In this document: positions 39,235 through 47,697 of the stretch, piece after piece
How the letters are laid out: every line of letters begins with the position of its first letter
Position numbering within the stretch: position 1 is the first letter of the stretch
From: Gemmatimonadaceae bacterium
Lineage (GTDB): Bacteria > Gemmatimonadota > Gemmatimonadetes > Gemmatimonadales > Gemmatimonadaceae
Assembly: GCA_011525845.1 (NCBI GenBank)
Contig: WYBP01000004.1
Coordinates: 1 to 64,000 of the forward strand
Length of the DNA: 64,000 nucleotides
Direction: 5' to 3'
Notes under the pieces: generated by a model
Databases searched by the model: none
The model's input: only the letters and a program-made list of their open reading frames with translations
What the model was told of the DNA's origin: nothing
Translations under genes and position numbers: made by a program

Positions 39235-39743
39235 TGCGCGTCGGACTGATCGCGGACACCCACGACCGCCTGCCGGCCGTGGATGCGCTGCTGAAGGAGA
39301 TGATGGGACGTGGCGTGAACTTCGTGCTGCACGCGGGGGACTTCTGCTCCCCCTTCTCGCTCAAGCCGTTCCAGGACCACGGCATCGCGATGGCCGGCGT
39401 GTTCGGGCGCAACGACGGCGACCCCGAGGGGATCCGCGCCTTCGCCGCCCAGGGGATGGGGCAGGAGCTCTTCGAGTCGCCCCACAGCCTCAAGCTCGGC
39501 GACCACAAGATCCTCATGGTGCATGACATCGGCGAGGTGGTGGAGCGCTCCGTGCTGGCGCATTCCATCGTGATCCACGGCCACACGCACCTGCAGGAGA
39601 TGAAGACGCGGAACGAGACGCTGATCGTGAATCCGGGCGAGGCCTGCGGCTGGCTCTACGGCTCCCCGACGGCCGCGATCCTCGACCTCGACACCAGGCA
39701 GGTGGAGTTCATCAAGCTCCCCGGGGAGGACTGGGCACCGTGA
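39234..39743 (+). CDS. YfcE/MJ0936-type metallophosphoesterase
   Basis: A 169-residue calcineurin-fold phosphodiesterase with dinuclear metal motifs: GLIADTHDR (D-x-H), HAGDF (GD), GVFGRNDGD (GND-like), VHD and IHGHTHL (GH-x-H). Substrate unknown; relatives hydrolyse bis-p-nitrophenyl phosphate in vitro, and some lineages recruit the fold for 2',3'-cAMP. ATG 39234 overlaps lysA. A GTG at 39219 is in frame but less likely. The stop overlaps the guaA GTG. Confidence 0.88.
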   Translation: MRVGLIADTHDRLPAVDALLKEMMGRGVNFVLHAGDFCSPFSLKPFQDHGIAMAGVFGRNDGDPEGIRAFAAQGMGQELFESPHSLKLGDHKILMVHDIGEVVERSVLAHSIVIHGHTHLQEMKTRNETLIVNPGEACGWLYGSPTAAILDLDTRQVEFIKLPGEDWAP

Positions 39744-41284
39744 GTTCACGGATCCTCATCCTCGACTGCGGCTCGCAGTTCACGCAGATCATCGCGCGGC
39801 GGGTGCGCGAGGCGCGGGTCTTCTCGGAGATCCATCCCCCCACGCGCTCCCTTGACTGGATCCGGGAGTGGAAGCCGACCGCGATCATCCTCTCGGGCGG
39901 CCCGAGTTCGGTCACGGACGAGGGGGCGCCGGCCTTCGACCCGGCGATCCTCGACATCGCACCCGCGCTCGGCGTCTGCTACGGGATGCAGTGGATCGCC
40001 CACGTGGCCGGGGGACAGGTGAAGGGCGGAGGACGCCGGGAGTACGGGCGCGCGGAGATCGAGGTGAAGGAGGCCGCCGGCCTCTTCGCGGGCTTCGACC
40101 AGGGGGAGCGGTCGATCGTCTGGATGAGCCACGGGGACCACGTCGAGGTCGTGCCGCCGGGCTATGTGCTGACGGCGACCAGCGAAGGGAACCCGGTCGT
40201 CGGCTTCCGCCACGAGTCGAAGCCGATCCACGCCATCCAGTTCCACGCCGAGGTGGCGCACACGGTGCGCGGCGCGGAGATCATCGAGAACTTCCTGTTC
40301 GAGATCGCCGGGTGCACGCCGGACTGGACGCCCGGGCACTTCATCGAGCTCGAGATCGCGCGCATCAAGACGCTGGTCGGCGACCGACAGGTGATCTGCG
40401 GGCTCTCGGGGGGCGTGGACTCCTCCGTGGCGGCGGCGCTGGTGCACCGTGCCATCGGCGACCAGCTCACCTGCATCTTCGTGGACACGGGGCTCCTCAG
40501 GCTGCACGAGCGGGAGCAGGTCGAGCGCACGATGGGGAAGCATCTCGGCATCCGCCTCATCACGGTGCGGGCCGAGGACCGGTTCCTCGGCGCGCTCGCG
40601 GGGCTCGACGACCCCGAGAAGAAGCGCAGGGCGATCGGCCACGCCTTCATCGACGTGTTCGAGGCCGCGGCCGCCGAGGCGGGGAAGGACGCGGCATTCC
40701 TCGTGCAGGGCACGCTCTATCCCGACGTGATCGAGTCGGTGAGTGCGAAGGGCGGGCCGAGCGCGGTGATCAAGACGCACCACAACGTGGGTGGCCTCAA
40801 GCCGGACATGAAGTTCAAGCTGATCGAGCCGCTGCGGGAGCTCTTCAAGGACGAGGTGCGGAACGTCGGCCGCGAGCTCGGGCTCCCCGAGGAGATGGTC
40901 GGGCGCCATCCCTTCCCGGGTCCCGGACTCGCGATCCGCGTCCTCGGCGCCGTGGACCCCGCGAACGTCGAGACGCTGCGGCGCGCCGATGCGATCTACC
41001 TGGAGGAGATCCGGGCCGCCGGTCTCTACAACGAGATCTGGCAGGCCTTCGCGGTCTTCCTCCCGGTGCGCTCCGTGGGGGTGATGGGGGACGGGCGGAC
41101 GTACGAGCACGTGATCGCGCTCCGCGCGGTCACCAGCACCGACGGGATGACGGCCGACTGGTACGCCTTCCCGCCCGCCGTGCTCGCGCGCATCTCGAGC
41201 CGGATCATCAACGAGGTCCCGGGGATCAACCGCGTGGTGTACGACGTGAGTTCGAAGCCCCCCGCCACCATCGAGTGGGAGTAG
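39740..41284 (+). CDS. guaA: GMP synthase (glutamine-hydrolysing)
   Basis: Converts XMP to GMP using glutamine. 514 residues, full length. The class I glutaminase domain (about 1-190) has nucleophile C80 in LGVCYGMQW and the catalytic FHAEVAHT region. The ATP-pyrophosphatase domain has the P-loop [13 protein letters not shown]. The C-terminal dimerisation domain includes [15 protein letters not shown] and ends [12 protein letters not shown] start overlaps the phosphoesterase. The rest of purine synthesis is encoded at 53-62 kb on the other strand. Confidence 0.97.
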   Translation: MSSRILILDCGSQFTQIIARRVREARVFSEIHPPTRSLDWIREWKPTAIILSGGPSSVTDEGAPAFDPAILDIAPALGVCYGMQWIAHVAGGQVKGGGRREYGRAEIEVKEAAGLFAGFDQGERSIVWMSHGDHVEVVPPGYVLTATSEGNPVVGFRHESKPIHAIQFHAEVAHTVRGAEIIENFLFEIAGCTPDWTPGHFIELEIARIKTLVGDRQVICGLSGGVDSSVAAALVHRAIGDQLTCIFVDTGLLRLHEREQVERTMGKHLGIRLITVRAEDRFLGALAGLDDPEKKRRAIGHAFIDVFEAAAAEAGKDAAFLVQGTLYPDVIESVSAKGGPSAVIKTHHNVGGLKPDMKFKLIEPLRELFKDEVRNVGRELGLPEEMVGRHPFPGPGLAIRVLGAVDPANVETLRRADAIYLEEIRAAGLYNEIWQAFAVFLPVRSVGVMGDGRTYEHVIALRAVTSTDGMTADWYAFPPAVLARISSRIINEVPGINRVVYDVSSKPPATIEWE

Positions 41285-41285
41285 C

Positions 41286-42650
41286 GTGACCCGGTTCGCG
41301 CGGCTCCGCCCGACCTCCGGCGAGCTGCGTGAGATGGCGCGGCTCGCCGCACCGATCGTGCTCGTCAACGTCGGCATGCAGCTGATGGGCGTGGTCGACT
41401 CGATCATGCTCGGGCGCGTGTCCGCGACCGACCTCGCCGCCGGCGCGCTCGGCAACTTCTACTTCTTCGTCATCTCGATCGTCGGCGTCGGGATGCTGAT
41501 GGCGCTCGACCCCGTGATCGCGCAGGCGCTCGGCGCGCGCGACGAGGAGGCGGTGGCGCGCGGGGTGCAGCGCGGCGTGATCCTGACGGGTGCGGTGGCC
41601 GCCACGGTCATGCTCCTCTTCCTCACGGCCGGTCCGGTCCTCGCGCTCCTCCGCCAGCCCGCGGACGTCGTGCCGCTCGCGACCGGGTACGTGCTCTGGA
41701 GCATCCCGGGGATGCTCCCGTTCTTCGCGTTCAACATGCTGCGGCAGGTGCTGCAGGCGATGAAGCGCCTGCGACCGATCGTCTTCGCGGTCTGCGTGGC
41801 GAACGTGGTGAACGTGTTCCTTAACTGGGTGCTGATCTTCGGGCACCTGGGGTTCGCGCCCGGGGGCGTGGTGGGATCGTCGCAGGGCACCGCGATCTCC
41901 CGCTGGGTGATGGCCCTCGTGGTGCTCGGGGCGGCGTGGCCGGTGCTCCGCCCCGCGCTCACGCCCTGGCGTCCCGAGAGCTGGCGGCTCGCGCCGCTCC
42001 GGCGGATGGTCGCGCTCGGGTTCCCGATCGGCCTCACCTTCCTCGCCGAGGCCGGCGCCTTCGGCTTCGTGACGCTGATGGCGGGGTGGATGGGTACCGA
42101 GGTGCTCGCGGGCCACGAGATCGCGCTCAACATCGCCGCACTCACCTTCATGGTGCCGATGGGGGTGGCCGGCGCCGCCGCGGTGATGGTGGGGCACGCC
42201 GTCGGGGCAGGGGACATGGCGGCCTCGCGCCGCGACGCGGTCGCGGCACTCGCCGTCGGCGTGGGGTTCATGGCGGTGATGGCGGTCGTCTTCTCGCTCA
42301 TCCCGCGCCAGCTCGCGCACGCGTTCACGATCGACCCGACCACACGCGTGATCGCGGCCACGCTGATCCCCATCGCCGCGGTCTTCCAGGTGTTCGATGG
42401 CACGCAGGTCGTCTCGGCGTCGATCCTGCGCGGGGCGGGGGACACGCGCGTGCCGATGGTCCTGCACGTGCTGAGCTTCTGGGCGGTGGGGATCCCGCTC
42501 GGCGCGCTGCTCGCGTTCCGCGCCGGGATCGGCGCGCAGGGACTCTGGTGGGGGCTGACCGCCGGACTCTCCGCCGCGGCGGTGCTGCAGCTCTCGCGCG
42601 TGCGGAGCAAGCTCGGGGGCGACGTCCAGCGCGTGGCGATCGATCACTAG
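41286..42650 (+). CDS. MATE family multidrug/Na+ efflux transporter
   Basis: A 454-residue membrane protein with about twelve helices and the two-fold MATE layout. The N-terminal half includes APIVLVNVGMQLMGVVDSIM and LGRVSATDLAAGALG. The second half includes FPIGLTFLAEAGAFGFVTLM and GHEIALNIAALTFMVPMGVA. It resembles NorM-type exporters of cationic compounds driven by H+ or Na+. GTG start lies one base after guaA. Substrate cannot be inferred. Confidence 0.9.
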   Translation: MTRFARLRPTSGELREMARLAAPIVLVNVGMQLMGVVDSIMLGRVSATDLAAGALGNFYFFVISIVGVGMLMALDPVIAQALGARDEEAVARGVQRGVILTGAVAATVMLLFLTAGPVLALLRQPADVVPLATGYVLWSIPGMLPFFAFNMLRQVLQAMKRLRPIVFAVCVANVVNVFLNWVLIFGHLGFAPGGVVGSSQGTAISRWVMALVVLGAAWPVLRPALTPWRPESWRLAPLRRMVALGFPIGLTFLAEAGAFGFVTLMAGWMGTEVLAGHEIALNIAALTFMVPMGVAGAAAVMVGHAVGAGDMAASRRDAVAALAVGVGFMAVMAVVFSLIPRQLAHAFTIDPTTRVIAATLIPIAAVFQVFDGTQVVSASILRGAGDTRVPMVLHVLSFWAVGIPLGALLAFRAGIGAQGLWWGLTAGLSAAAVLQLSRVRSKLGGDVQRVAIDH

Positions 42651-42665
42651 GGAGGCGCGCTCCAG

Positions 42666-42684
42666 GCGCGCGCCCAGTGCGCGC
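42666..42684. terminator. GC-rich hairpin between convergent MATE and ptsN genes
   Basis: GCGCGC (42666-42671), a 7-nt loop, GCGCGC (42679-42684), within a 54-base interval of alternating G/C repeats between two convergent stops. No T-tract. A bidirectional terminator is plausible by position only. Confidence 0.35.
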
Positions 42685-42704
42685 GGGCGCCCGGCCCCAG
42701 TCCG

Positions 42705-43157
42705 CTAGACGCCCTTCTCCTCCAGCAGCTTCATGAACTGCGCCGGCTCGGTCAGCGCCAGCAGGCGTGACGGCACGTCGCTCTCCTTCGAGAACTGCGC
42801 GATCTTGCCGAGCACCGGGAGGTACTGGTTCGAGACCTCGAGCGGGGGCGCGACGATCAGGAAGATGAACTGCACCGGCTTGTCGTCGATCGCCTTGAAG
42901 TCGAGGCCCGCCGCCTTGCGCCCGAACGCGACGCGCAGCTTGGAGACGACGAGTGAGCGGCAGTGCGGGATCGCGATCCCGCGTCCGATGCCGGTGGAGC
43001 CGAGGTTCTCCCGGCGCTTCAGCATCTTGTAGAGCATCCCCTCGTCCTTCTCGCCGAGCTTGAAGAGCCCGATGAGTTCCTTGAGGATGTCGTCCTTCGA
43101 GGTGCCCTCAAGGTCGAGCTTGACGGCGTCTTCAGAGAAGAATTCGCGCAGTTCCAT
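42705..43157 (-). CDS. ptsN: PTS IIA-like nitrogen-regulatory protein PtsN
   Basis: A 150-residue EIIA of the fructose/mannitol superfamily. The phosphorylated histidine is H65 in RGIAIPHCRS. FIFLIVAPPLEVSNQYLPVL and the C-terminal LLALTEPAQFMKLLEE match PtsN-like proteins. No sugar permease, HPr or EI genes are near, so a regulatory role rather than sugar uptake is likely. It has its own promoter at 43164-43192, divergent from dusB. Confidence 0.9.
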   Translation of the reverse strand: MELREFFSEDAVKLDLEGTSKDDILKELIGLFKLGEKDEGMLYKMLKRRENLGSTGIGRGIAIPHCRSLVVSKLRVAFGRKAAGLDFKAIDDKPVQFIFLIVAPPLEVSNQYLPVLGKIAQFSKESDVPSRLLALTEPAQFMKLLEEKGV

Positions 43158-43163
43158 CCCGGG

Positions 43164-43192
43164 AAGCTATGAGCGCCGTTCAGGGCTGTCAA
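43164..43192 (-). promoter_or_regulatory. Leaderless-type promoter of ptsN
   Basis: On the minus strand: TTGACA (43192-43187), a 17-base spacer, TAGCTT (43169-43164), then six bases to the ATG at 43157. It has a consensus -35 and ideal spacing. No room is left for a ribosome-binding leader. Confidence 0.75.
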
Positions 43193-43201
43193 ATCGTGAT
43201 A

Positions 43202-43230
43202 TTGCAAGCAGTTGGGGGTGGTTCTAGGTT
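43202..43230 (+). promoter_or_regulatory. Leaderless-type promoter of dusB-larB-GGDEF
   Basis: TTGCAA (43202-43207), a 17-base spacer, TAGGTT (43225-43230), then eight bases to the ATG at 43239. It is back to back with the ptsN promoter, the two -35 elements lying nine bases apart. Confidence 0.65.
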
Positions 43231-43238
43231 TCGCCGTG

Positions 43239-44234
43239 ATGCCCTTCCCGTACCCGACCGGACACGCGGTCCCGCTCTTTCTCGCCCCGATGGCCGGGGT
43301 GTCGGAGAGCCCCTTTCGCCGGCTCTGCCGCGCGTGGGGGGCGGACGTCGTCGTGACCGAGTTCCTCTCGGCCGAAGGGATCCGGCGGGAGAACGAGGCG
43401 ACGATCAGCAAGCTCCGCTTCGGGGAGGATGAGCGTCCGATCGGCGTGCAGATCTTCGGCGCCGAGCCGCAGGCGATGGAGGAGGCATCGGCCCTCGTCA
43501 CCGACCTGTTCCAGCCCGAGTTCATCGACATCAACTTCGGCTGCCCGGTGAAGAAGGTGGTGAAGCGGAACGGCGGCTCCGGGTGCCTGCGCGACCTGGA
43601 CCTCGTGCAGCAGGTGATCCGCGCGGTGATCCGCGGCACGCACCTGCCCGTGACATGCAAGATCCGGAGCGGGTGGAACGAGGAGATGCGGGACCCCGCC
43701 ACGATCGGCCGGCGGTGCGAGGACGCCGGGGTGCGGGCCATCGCCCTCCACCCCCGCACGCGCACGCAGATGTACACGGGGAGCGCACGCTGGGAGGAGA
43801 TCGCGGTGCTCAAGGCGGCGGTGCGGATCCCCGTGATCGGGAACGGGGACATCAAGACGGCGGAGGACGCCGTGCGGATGCGGCGGGAGACGGGGTGCGA
43901 CGGAGTGATGATCGCCCGCGGGTCGTTCGGCCAGCCCTGGATCTTCCAGCAGGCGCGGGCGATGCTCGAGGGTGCGCCGGTGCCGCTCACGCCGCCCGTC
44001 GAGGAGCGGTTCCGCATCGCGCTCGAGCACGCGCGGATGGTGCAGGCGTACGAGCACGACCCGATCGGCGCGGCCCTGGAGTTCCGCAAGCACCTCGGGT
44101 GGTACGTGAAGGGACTGCCGCACTCCGCCGACCTGCGCAAGAAGCTCCACGCGGTGAACAGCTTCTCCGAGGTCGAGGGGATCTTCGAGGACTACCTCGC
44201 CAGCGCCGACCGCCACGAAGCCGAGGCGGCGTGA
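43239..44234 (+). CDS. dusB: tRNA-dihydrouridine synthase (DusB-like)
   Basis: FMN enzyme reducing uridines in tRNA D-loops. 331 residues. The TIM barrel begins LFLAPMAGVSESPFRRLCR. Substrate and flavin motifs include IGVQIFGAEPQAM, the catalytic-cysteine strand IDINFGCPVKKVVKRNGGSG, VTCKIRSGW, HPRTRTQMYTGSARW, IPVIGNGDIKTAEDA and GVMIARGSFGQPWIF. The C-terminal helical tRNA-binding domain follows. ATG 43239 is preferred; a TTG at 43212 would lie inside the promoter. The stop overlaps the larB GTG. Confidence 0.93.
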   Translation: MPFPYPTGHAVPLFLAPMAGVSESPFRRLCRAWGADVVVTEFLSAEGIRRENEATISKLRFGEDERPIGVQIFGAEPQAMEEASALVTDLFQPEFIDINFGCPVKKVVKRNGGSGCLRDLDLVQQVIRAVIRGTHLPVTCKIRSGWNEEMRDPATIGRRCEDAGVRAIALHPRTRTQMYTGSARWEEIAVLKAAVRIPVIGNGDIKTAEDAVRMRRETGCDGVMIARGSFGQPWIFQQARAMLEGAPVPLTPPVEERFRIALEHARMVQAYEHDPIGAALEFRKHLGWYVKGLPHSADLRKKLHAVNSFSEVEGIFEDYLASADRHEAEAA

Positions 44235-44980
44235 GGCGCGACCGCGTGAAGTCGCTCCTCGATGCCGTGGCGTCGGGGCAGGTGGGCGTGGACACGGCGC
44301 TCGCGCAACTCGACGCGGCTCCGGTGGATGACCTCGGGTTCGCGACGCTGGACCAGCACCGGGCGCTGCGGCAGGGATACCCCGAGGTGGTGTTCGGCCA
44401 GGGCAAGACACCCGAGCAGGTGACTGCGATCTGTGCGCGCATCGCGGAGCACGGGGACGGGTTCCTCGTCACGCGCGCGGCGCCGGACGTGCTCGATGCG
44501 CTGCTGGGGGCCTGGCCCGACGTCGAGCGGAACGACCTGGCGCGGACGGCGCTGCTGCGCGCGCAGGCGCCACGGGCCAGGGGCACGCGAGCGGTCACGA
44601 TCGTCACCGCCGGCACGAGCGACCTCCCGGTCGCGGAGGAGGCCGCCGTGACGCTCGATGCGATCGGGCACCCGGTGCTGCGCGTCACGGACGTTGGCGT
44701 GGCCGGGATCCACCGCGTGCTGGCGCGCCGCGATGCGCTGCACGAGGCAGCCGTCGTGATCGTGGTCGCCGGGATGGACGGCGCGCTTCCCTCGGTGGTC
44801 GGCGGGTTGGTGCGCGGTCCCGTGATCGCGGTGCCGACGAGCGTCGGGTACGGGGCGGCCTTCGGCGGACTCGCGCCGCTGCTCACGATGCTCAACTCCT
44901 GCGCGGCGGGGGTCGTGGTCTGCAACATCGACAACGGGTTCGGCGCCGCGATCGCGGCGGCACGCATCCTCGACCAGTAG
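44231..44980 (+). CDS. larB: LarB-type pyridinium-3,5-biscarboxylate mononucleotide synthase / AIR-carboxylase-like protein
   Basis: A 249-residue protein with a C-terminal PurE-like domain (about 125-245: IVTAGTSDLPVAEEAA, VIVVAGMDGALPSVVGGLV, AVPTSVGYGAAFGG, NSCAAGVVVCNIDNGFGAA) behind an N-terminal domain containing YPEVVFGQGKTPEQV. LarB carboxylates nicotinate adenine dinucleotide in synthesis of the nickel-pincer cofactor of lactate racemase. No larC, larE or larA lies in the window, so the pathway is not proven. GTG 44231 overlaps the dusB stop; GTG 44246 is an alternative. Confidence 0.9.
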   Translation: MRRDRVKSLLDAVASGQVGVDTALAQLDAAPVDDLGFATLDQHRALRQGYPEVVFGQGKTPEQVTAICARIAEHGDGFLVTRAAPDVLDALLGAWPDVERNDLARTALLRAQAPRARGTRAVTIVTAGTSDLPVAEEAAVTLDAIGHPVLRVTDVGVAGIHRVLARRDALHEAAVVIVVAGMDGALPSVVGGLVRGPVIAVPTSVGYGAAFGGLAPLLTMLNSCAAGVVVCNIDNGFGAAIAAARILDQ

Positions 44981-44986
44981 GCCGGC

Positions 44987-46627
44987 GTGCTCACCGTCGC
45001 GGTCGCGCTCGCTGCGGGAGTGATCGGGGTGGTGCTGGGGGCCTGGCTCGTCCGCCGCTCGGAGCGCGCCTCCGTGCGACACCCGCCGCGGCGCCGATCG
45101 ACGGATTGGATCCCGCGCGACACCACGCAGGAAGCCCTCATCGCGGCGTTCCGGCCCGAGGAGCTGCCCGCGCCGGAGGAGGTCCTGCTCAACGACCAGC
45201 GGATCCTCTCCGACGCGCTCCGCGAGATCCGCCACCGCCGCGGGGCGATGGCCGCGGCGCTCTGGGTGCTGGACCAGACGATGGGCGGTGAGGCGATCTC
45301 CGCCGCCTGGAGTTCGGCGATGCAGGAGACCGGCGAGGCACACGGGGCGTTCCAGGTGGACGATGCCACGCGGGCGCTGATCGAATGGGCGGGGCAGTCG
45401 CGGCAGCTGGGGTTCGACGGGGGCGAGGGGCCGCCGCGGCTGGCCGTGGCGCCCTTCGAGGCCGGAGGGGAGCGGGGCGTGCTCAGCCTCCACTTCGACG
45501 ACGGCGCGCTCGTCACCCGCGACGCGGTGCGCGAGTGGATGCCGCACCACGCCCGGATGATGCAGACCTGGTACGAGCTCGTGCGCACCCGCAGCGACGT
45601 GGCGCGGCAGAACTTCCGGCTTCGCGGCCTCATCCGCACCGCGGGCACCCTGCAGGCGGCGCGCGACCCGCTCGAGCTCGAGCGGACCCTCGTCGTGGAC
45701 TCCCTCACCGTGGTCGGCGCCGAGTGGGCGGTGCTGGTGCGCTGGGACGAGCGCGGGGAGACGGGGGCCGTGCGCGCCGCGACCGTCGGCGCGATCGAGC
45801 TCGGCGTGGTGGTGAGCGACTTCCACGTGGCGCGGGCGTCGGTGGCGGGCTCGGTGTGCGCCGACGGGCAGCCGGTGGTGCTCGCCGATGCCCGGCACAC
45901 CGTGGCCGGGTCGGACCAGGTCTTCGGGAGCGGCCGCACACTCGGGAGCGTGGGATCGCTGCTGGCCGTCCCCCTCGTGCGCGGGCGGCAGGAGCGCCCC
46001 ATCGGCGCGCTCGTCTGCGGGCACTCGCAGGTGCAGGCGCTGCGCGCCACGGAGGCACGGAACGCGAAGAACCTCGCCGTGATCGCCGCCGGGGCGCTCG
46101 AGACGGCCTGGGCCGTGGACGATGCGCGGCGCAACGCCCGCACCGACCCGCTCACAGGGCTGGCCAACCGGCGCGGGTTCGAGGAGCGCTTCGCCCAGGT
46201 GGTGAACGAGACCGACCGCTACGGCGGCACCTCCGCGCTGATCATGGTGGACATCGACTTCTTCAAGCGGGTCAATGACACCCACGGCCACGACGCGGGG
46301 GACCGGGTGCTGACGGCGGTGGCCGCGGTGCTCGCCGACGGTCGCCGCACGGTGGACCTGGCCTCGCGGCTCGGCGGCGAGGAACTCGCGCTCCTCCTGC
46401 CGCAGACGGACACCGGAGGGGCGCGGGAGGTGGCGGAGCGGCTCCGGCAGCGGATCGAGGGGCTCCGCGTGCGGGTGGAGACGGGCGAGGTGCAGGTGAC
46501 CGCGAGCTTCGGGATCAGTGAATACGCGGCTCGCGTGGGGCGCGCGGAGCAGGTGATGGACCACGCGGACAAGGCGCTCTACGCGGCGAAGCGGAACGGG
46601 CGGAACCGGGTGGAGGTGTTCGCCTAG
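44987..46627 (+). CDS. GAF-GGDEF diguanylate cyclase, membrane-anchored
   Basis: A 546-residue signalling protein. One N-terminal transmembrane helix (about 2-20) precedes two sensor-like regions; the second (about 220-375) reads as a GAF domain. The C-terminal GGDEF domain (about 385-545) has DPLTGLANRRGFEERF, MVDIDFFKRVNDTHGHDAGD and the active site SRLGGEELALLLP, an intact GGEEL, so c-di-GMP synthesis is expected. An RxxD product-inhibition site was not obvious. GTG start lies 6 bases after larB. Ligand unknown. Confidence 0.9.
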   Translation: MLTVAVALAAGVIGVVLGAWLVRRSERASVRHPPRRRSTDWIPRDTTQEALIAAFRPEELPAPEEVLLNDQRILSDALREIRHRRGAMAAALWVLDQTMGGEAISAAWSSAMQETGEAHGAFQVDDATRALIEWAGQSRQLGFDGGEGPPRLAVAPFEAGGERGVLSLHFDDGALVTRDAVREWMPHHARMMQTWYELVRTRSDVARQNFRLRGLIRTAGTLQAARDPLELERTLVVDSLTVVGAEWAVLVRWDERGETGAVRAATVGAIELGVVVSDFHVARASVAGSVCADGQPVVLADARHTVAGSDQVFGSGRTLGSVGSLLAVPLVRGRQERPIGALVCGHSQVQALRATEARNAKNLAVIAAGALETAWAVDDARRNARTDPLTGLANRRGFEERFAQVVNETDRYGGTSALIMVDIDFFKRVNDTHGHDAGDRVLTAVAAVLADGRRTVDLASRLGGEELALLLPQTDTGGAREVAERLRQRIEGLRVRVETGEVQVTASFGISEYAARVGRAEQVMDHADKALYAAKRNGRNRVEVFA

Positions 46628-46674
46628 CGTGCGCTCCTGGCACGCGCCCCTGGCGCACTCCTGGCGCGCGCCGA

Positions 46675-46703
46675 TTGAACTCCGGGGCGCTGCGGGGTAC
46701 CAT
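46675..46703 (+). promoter_or_regulatory. Promoter of ssrA
   Basis: TTGAAC (46675-46680), a 17-base spacer, TACCAT (46698-46703), placing transcription start a few bases before the mature tmRNA 5' end at 46717. Just upstream (46627-46672) three CCTGGC units alternate with GCGC blocks. Confidence 0.7.
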
Positions 46704-46716
46704 TCAGGAGCATCAC

Positions 46717-47072
46717 GGGGGCGACTGGTTTCGATTGTGTAAGTGGCTCCGTGGCTGCGCGCCCAGGTCCTCGGGTCCCTGGTAAAACACTCGGGAAGTT
46801 CCAACTGCGAATAACAACTTCGCTCTCGCTGCGTAAGACCTAGTCTTACCGTAGCAGTGCCTGAGAGGCAGCCCGCCCGGGGCGGCGCTCAGGTATCGCA
46901 AATCCGGGCTGGCCCAACGGCGCGTCTGCCGCTCGCGGGCGAGATCTCAGCAGACTCATCCGTCCGTCGGCGGCCTGTCGGCCAGCGTCCGGAGACATCA
47001 ATCGACGGGACACGCGCGTAGACGCTGCGGAAGATCTTGTGCAAGACGGGAGTTCGAATCTCCCCGCCTCCA
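46717..47072 (+). ncRNA. ssrA: Transfer-messenger RNA (tmRNA)
   Basis: A 356-nt tmRNA that rescues stalled ribosomes. The 5' acceptor strand GGGGGCG (46717-46723) pairs with CGCCTCC (47065-47071), followed by discriminator A at 47072. The 5' region GACTGGTTTCGATTG and the T-arm GGGAG-TTCGAAT-CTCCC near 47048-47064 form the tRNA-like domain. The tag frame at 46807-46836 reads ANNNFALAA then TAA. Pseudoknot-rich sequence follows the tag. The 3' CCA is not encoded: the genome has CTT after the discriminator, so it must be added post-transcriptionally. A consensus-like promoter lies at 46675-46703. No smpB gene is in the window. Confidence 0.93.
46807..46836 (+). other. tmRNA proteolysis-tag reading frame
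   Basis: Resume codon GCG at 46807 and stop TAA at 46834-46836 encode ANNNFALAA. The ALAA end matches degrons recognised by ClpXP-type proteases. The first alanine of the finished tag comes from the charged tmRNA itself. Confidence 0.88.
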
Positions 47073-47097
47073 CTTGGTGAACGGCAGAACTGAACGG

Positions 47098-47222
47098 CAG
47101 ATGTGAGATGGGAGATGGGAGATGGGAGACGCGAAGGGAGAGGGCGCGGCGCGATCCGGCTTGCCGGGGTGCCGCGCTCTCGTCGTTTCCGCCTCCCACC
47201 TCCCACCTCCCACCTCACATCC
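47098..47222. repeat. Heptad-based inverted repeat between ssrA and arsN2 (copy 3)
   Basis: The left arm (47098-47130) has three GGGAGAT-type heptads after GATGTGA. The right arm (about 47190-47222) is the complement with C in place of T at three positions (CTCCCAC for CTCCCAT). Read as minus-strand RNA these become G-U wobbles, giving a stem of about 29 bp. Read as plus-strand RNA they are A-C mismatches. The stop codon and last codon of arsN2 lie inside the right arm. It is probably the 3' end structure of the ars transcript. Confidence 0.8.
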
Positions 47223-47697
47223 TGAGCTTCATCACCACCGCCGACGCCGGGCAGGCGAACTGGAACTCGTCGCTGGCGAGCAGTGATGCCGGCGCCTCGT
47301 CGCGCGCGATGCGCTCGAAGCCGAAGCGTGGGAACCACTCGGCCGCGGTGGTCGTGAGGAGCACCAGCTCAGCGAGCGCCTGCGTGCGCGCGTCCTCGAG
47401 CGCACGGCGCACGAGCCGCTCGCCAAGGCCGGTGCCGCGCAGCGCCGGTGCCACCACGGTGGAGCGGAGGAGCGCGGCATCGCCGTGCCGCTCGAGGGCG
47501 ACGGCACCCACGATTTCCGAGCCCGTGCCGGCTCCGCGCACGGCGACCACGAGGTGCGTGAGCACCTCGGGCACGCCGTCCACGGGCAGGTCGGCCGCCC
47601 GGAGCAGCTCGAGCACCGCCGGAGTGTCGTCCGCGGTGGCCTCGCGGAGCGTCACCGACCCGCCAGCGCCCGCTGCACCCCTGCCGGCGGCGCTCAC
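47215..47697 (-). CDS. arsN2: ArsN2-type arsenic-resistance GNAT acetyltransferase
   Basis: A 160-residue GNAT protein. It starts near VTLREATADDTPAVLELLRA and contains VVAPALRGTGLGERLVRRAL, the acetyl-CoA loop. The C-terminal stretch ELVLLTTTAAEWFPRFGFER, then APASLLASDEFQFACPASAV, is characteristic of the ArsN2 group found in ars operons. Biochemistry of ArsN2 is poorly defined; the related ArsN1 acetylates arsinothricin. The GTG at 47697 overlaps the arsM stop; GTG 47655 would trim a Gly/Ala-rich 14-residue lead. Its 3' end runs into repeat copy 3. Confidence 0.85.
   Translation of the reverse strand: MSAAGRGAAGAGGSVTLREATADDTPAVLELLRAADLPVDGVPEVLTHLVVAVRGAGTGSEIVGAVALERHGDAALLRSTVVAPALRGTGLGERLVRRALEDARTQALAELVLLTTTAAEWFPRFGFERIARDEAPASLLASDEFQFACPASAVVMKLRM

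Noticed and set aside
42651-42704. Relationship between the GC-repeat after the MATE gene and the CCTGGC repeats at 46627-46672
   Set aside because: Both are alternating GC stretches with CCAGG/CCTGG, but alignment by eye gives no consistent unit; chance similarity in GC-rich DNA is likely.
47065-47075. A separate tRNA gene at the GTTCGAAT T-loop near 47050
   Set aside because: The T-arm belongs to the tmRNA tRNA-like domain; its acceptor partner lies at 46717-46723 and there is no D-arm/anticodon set nearby.
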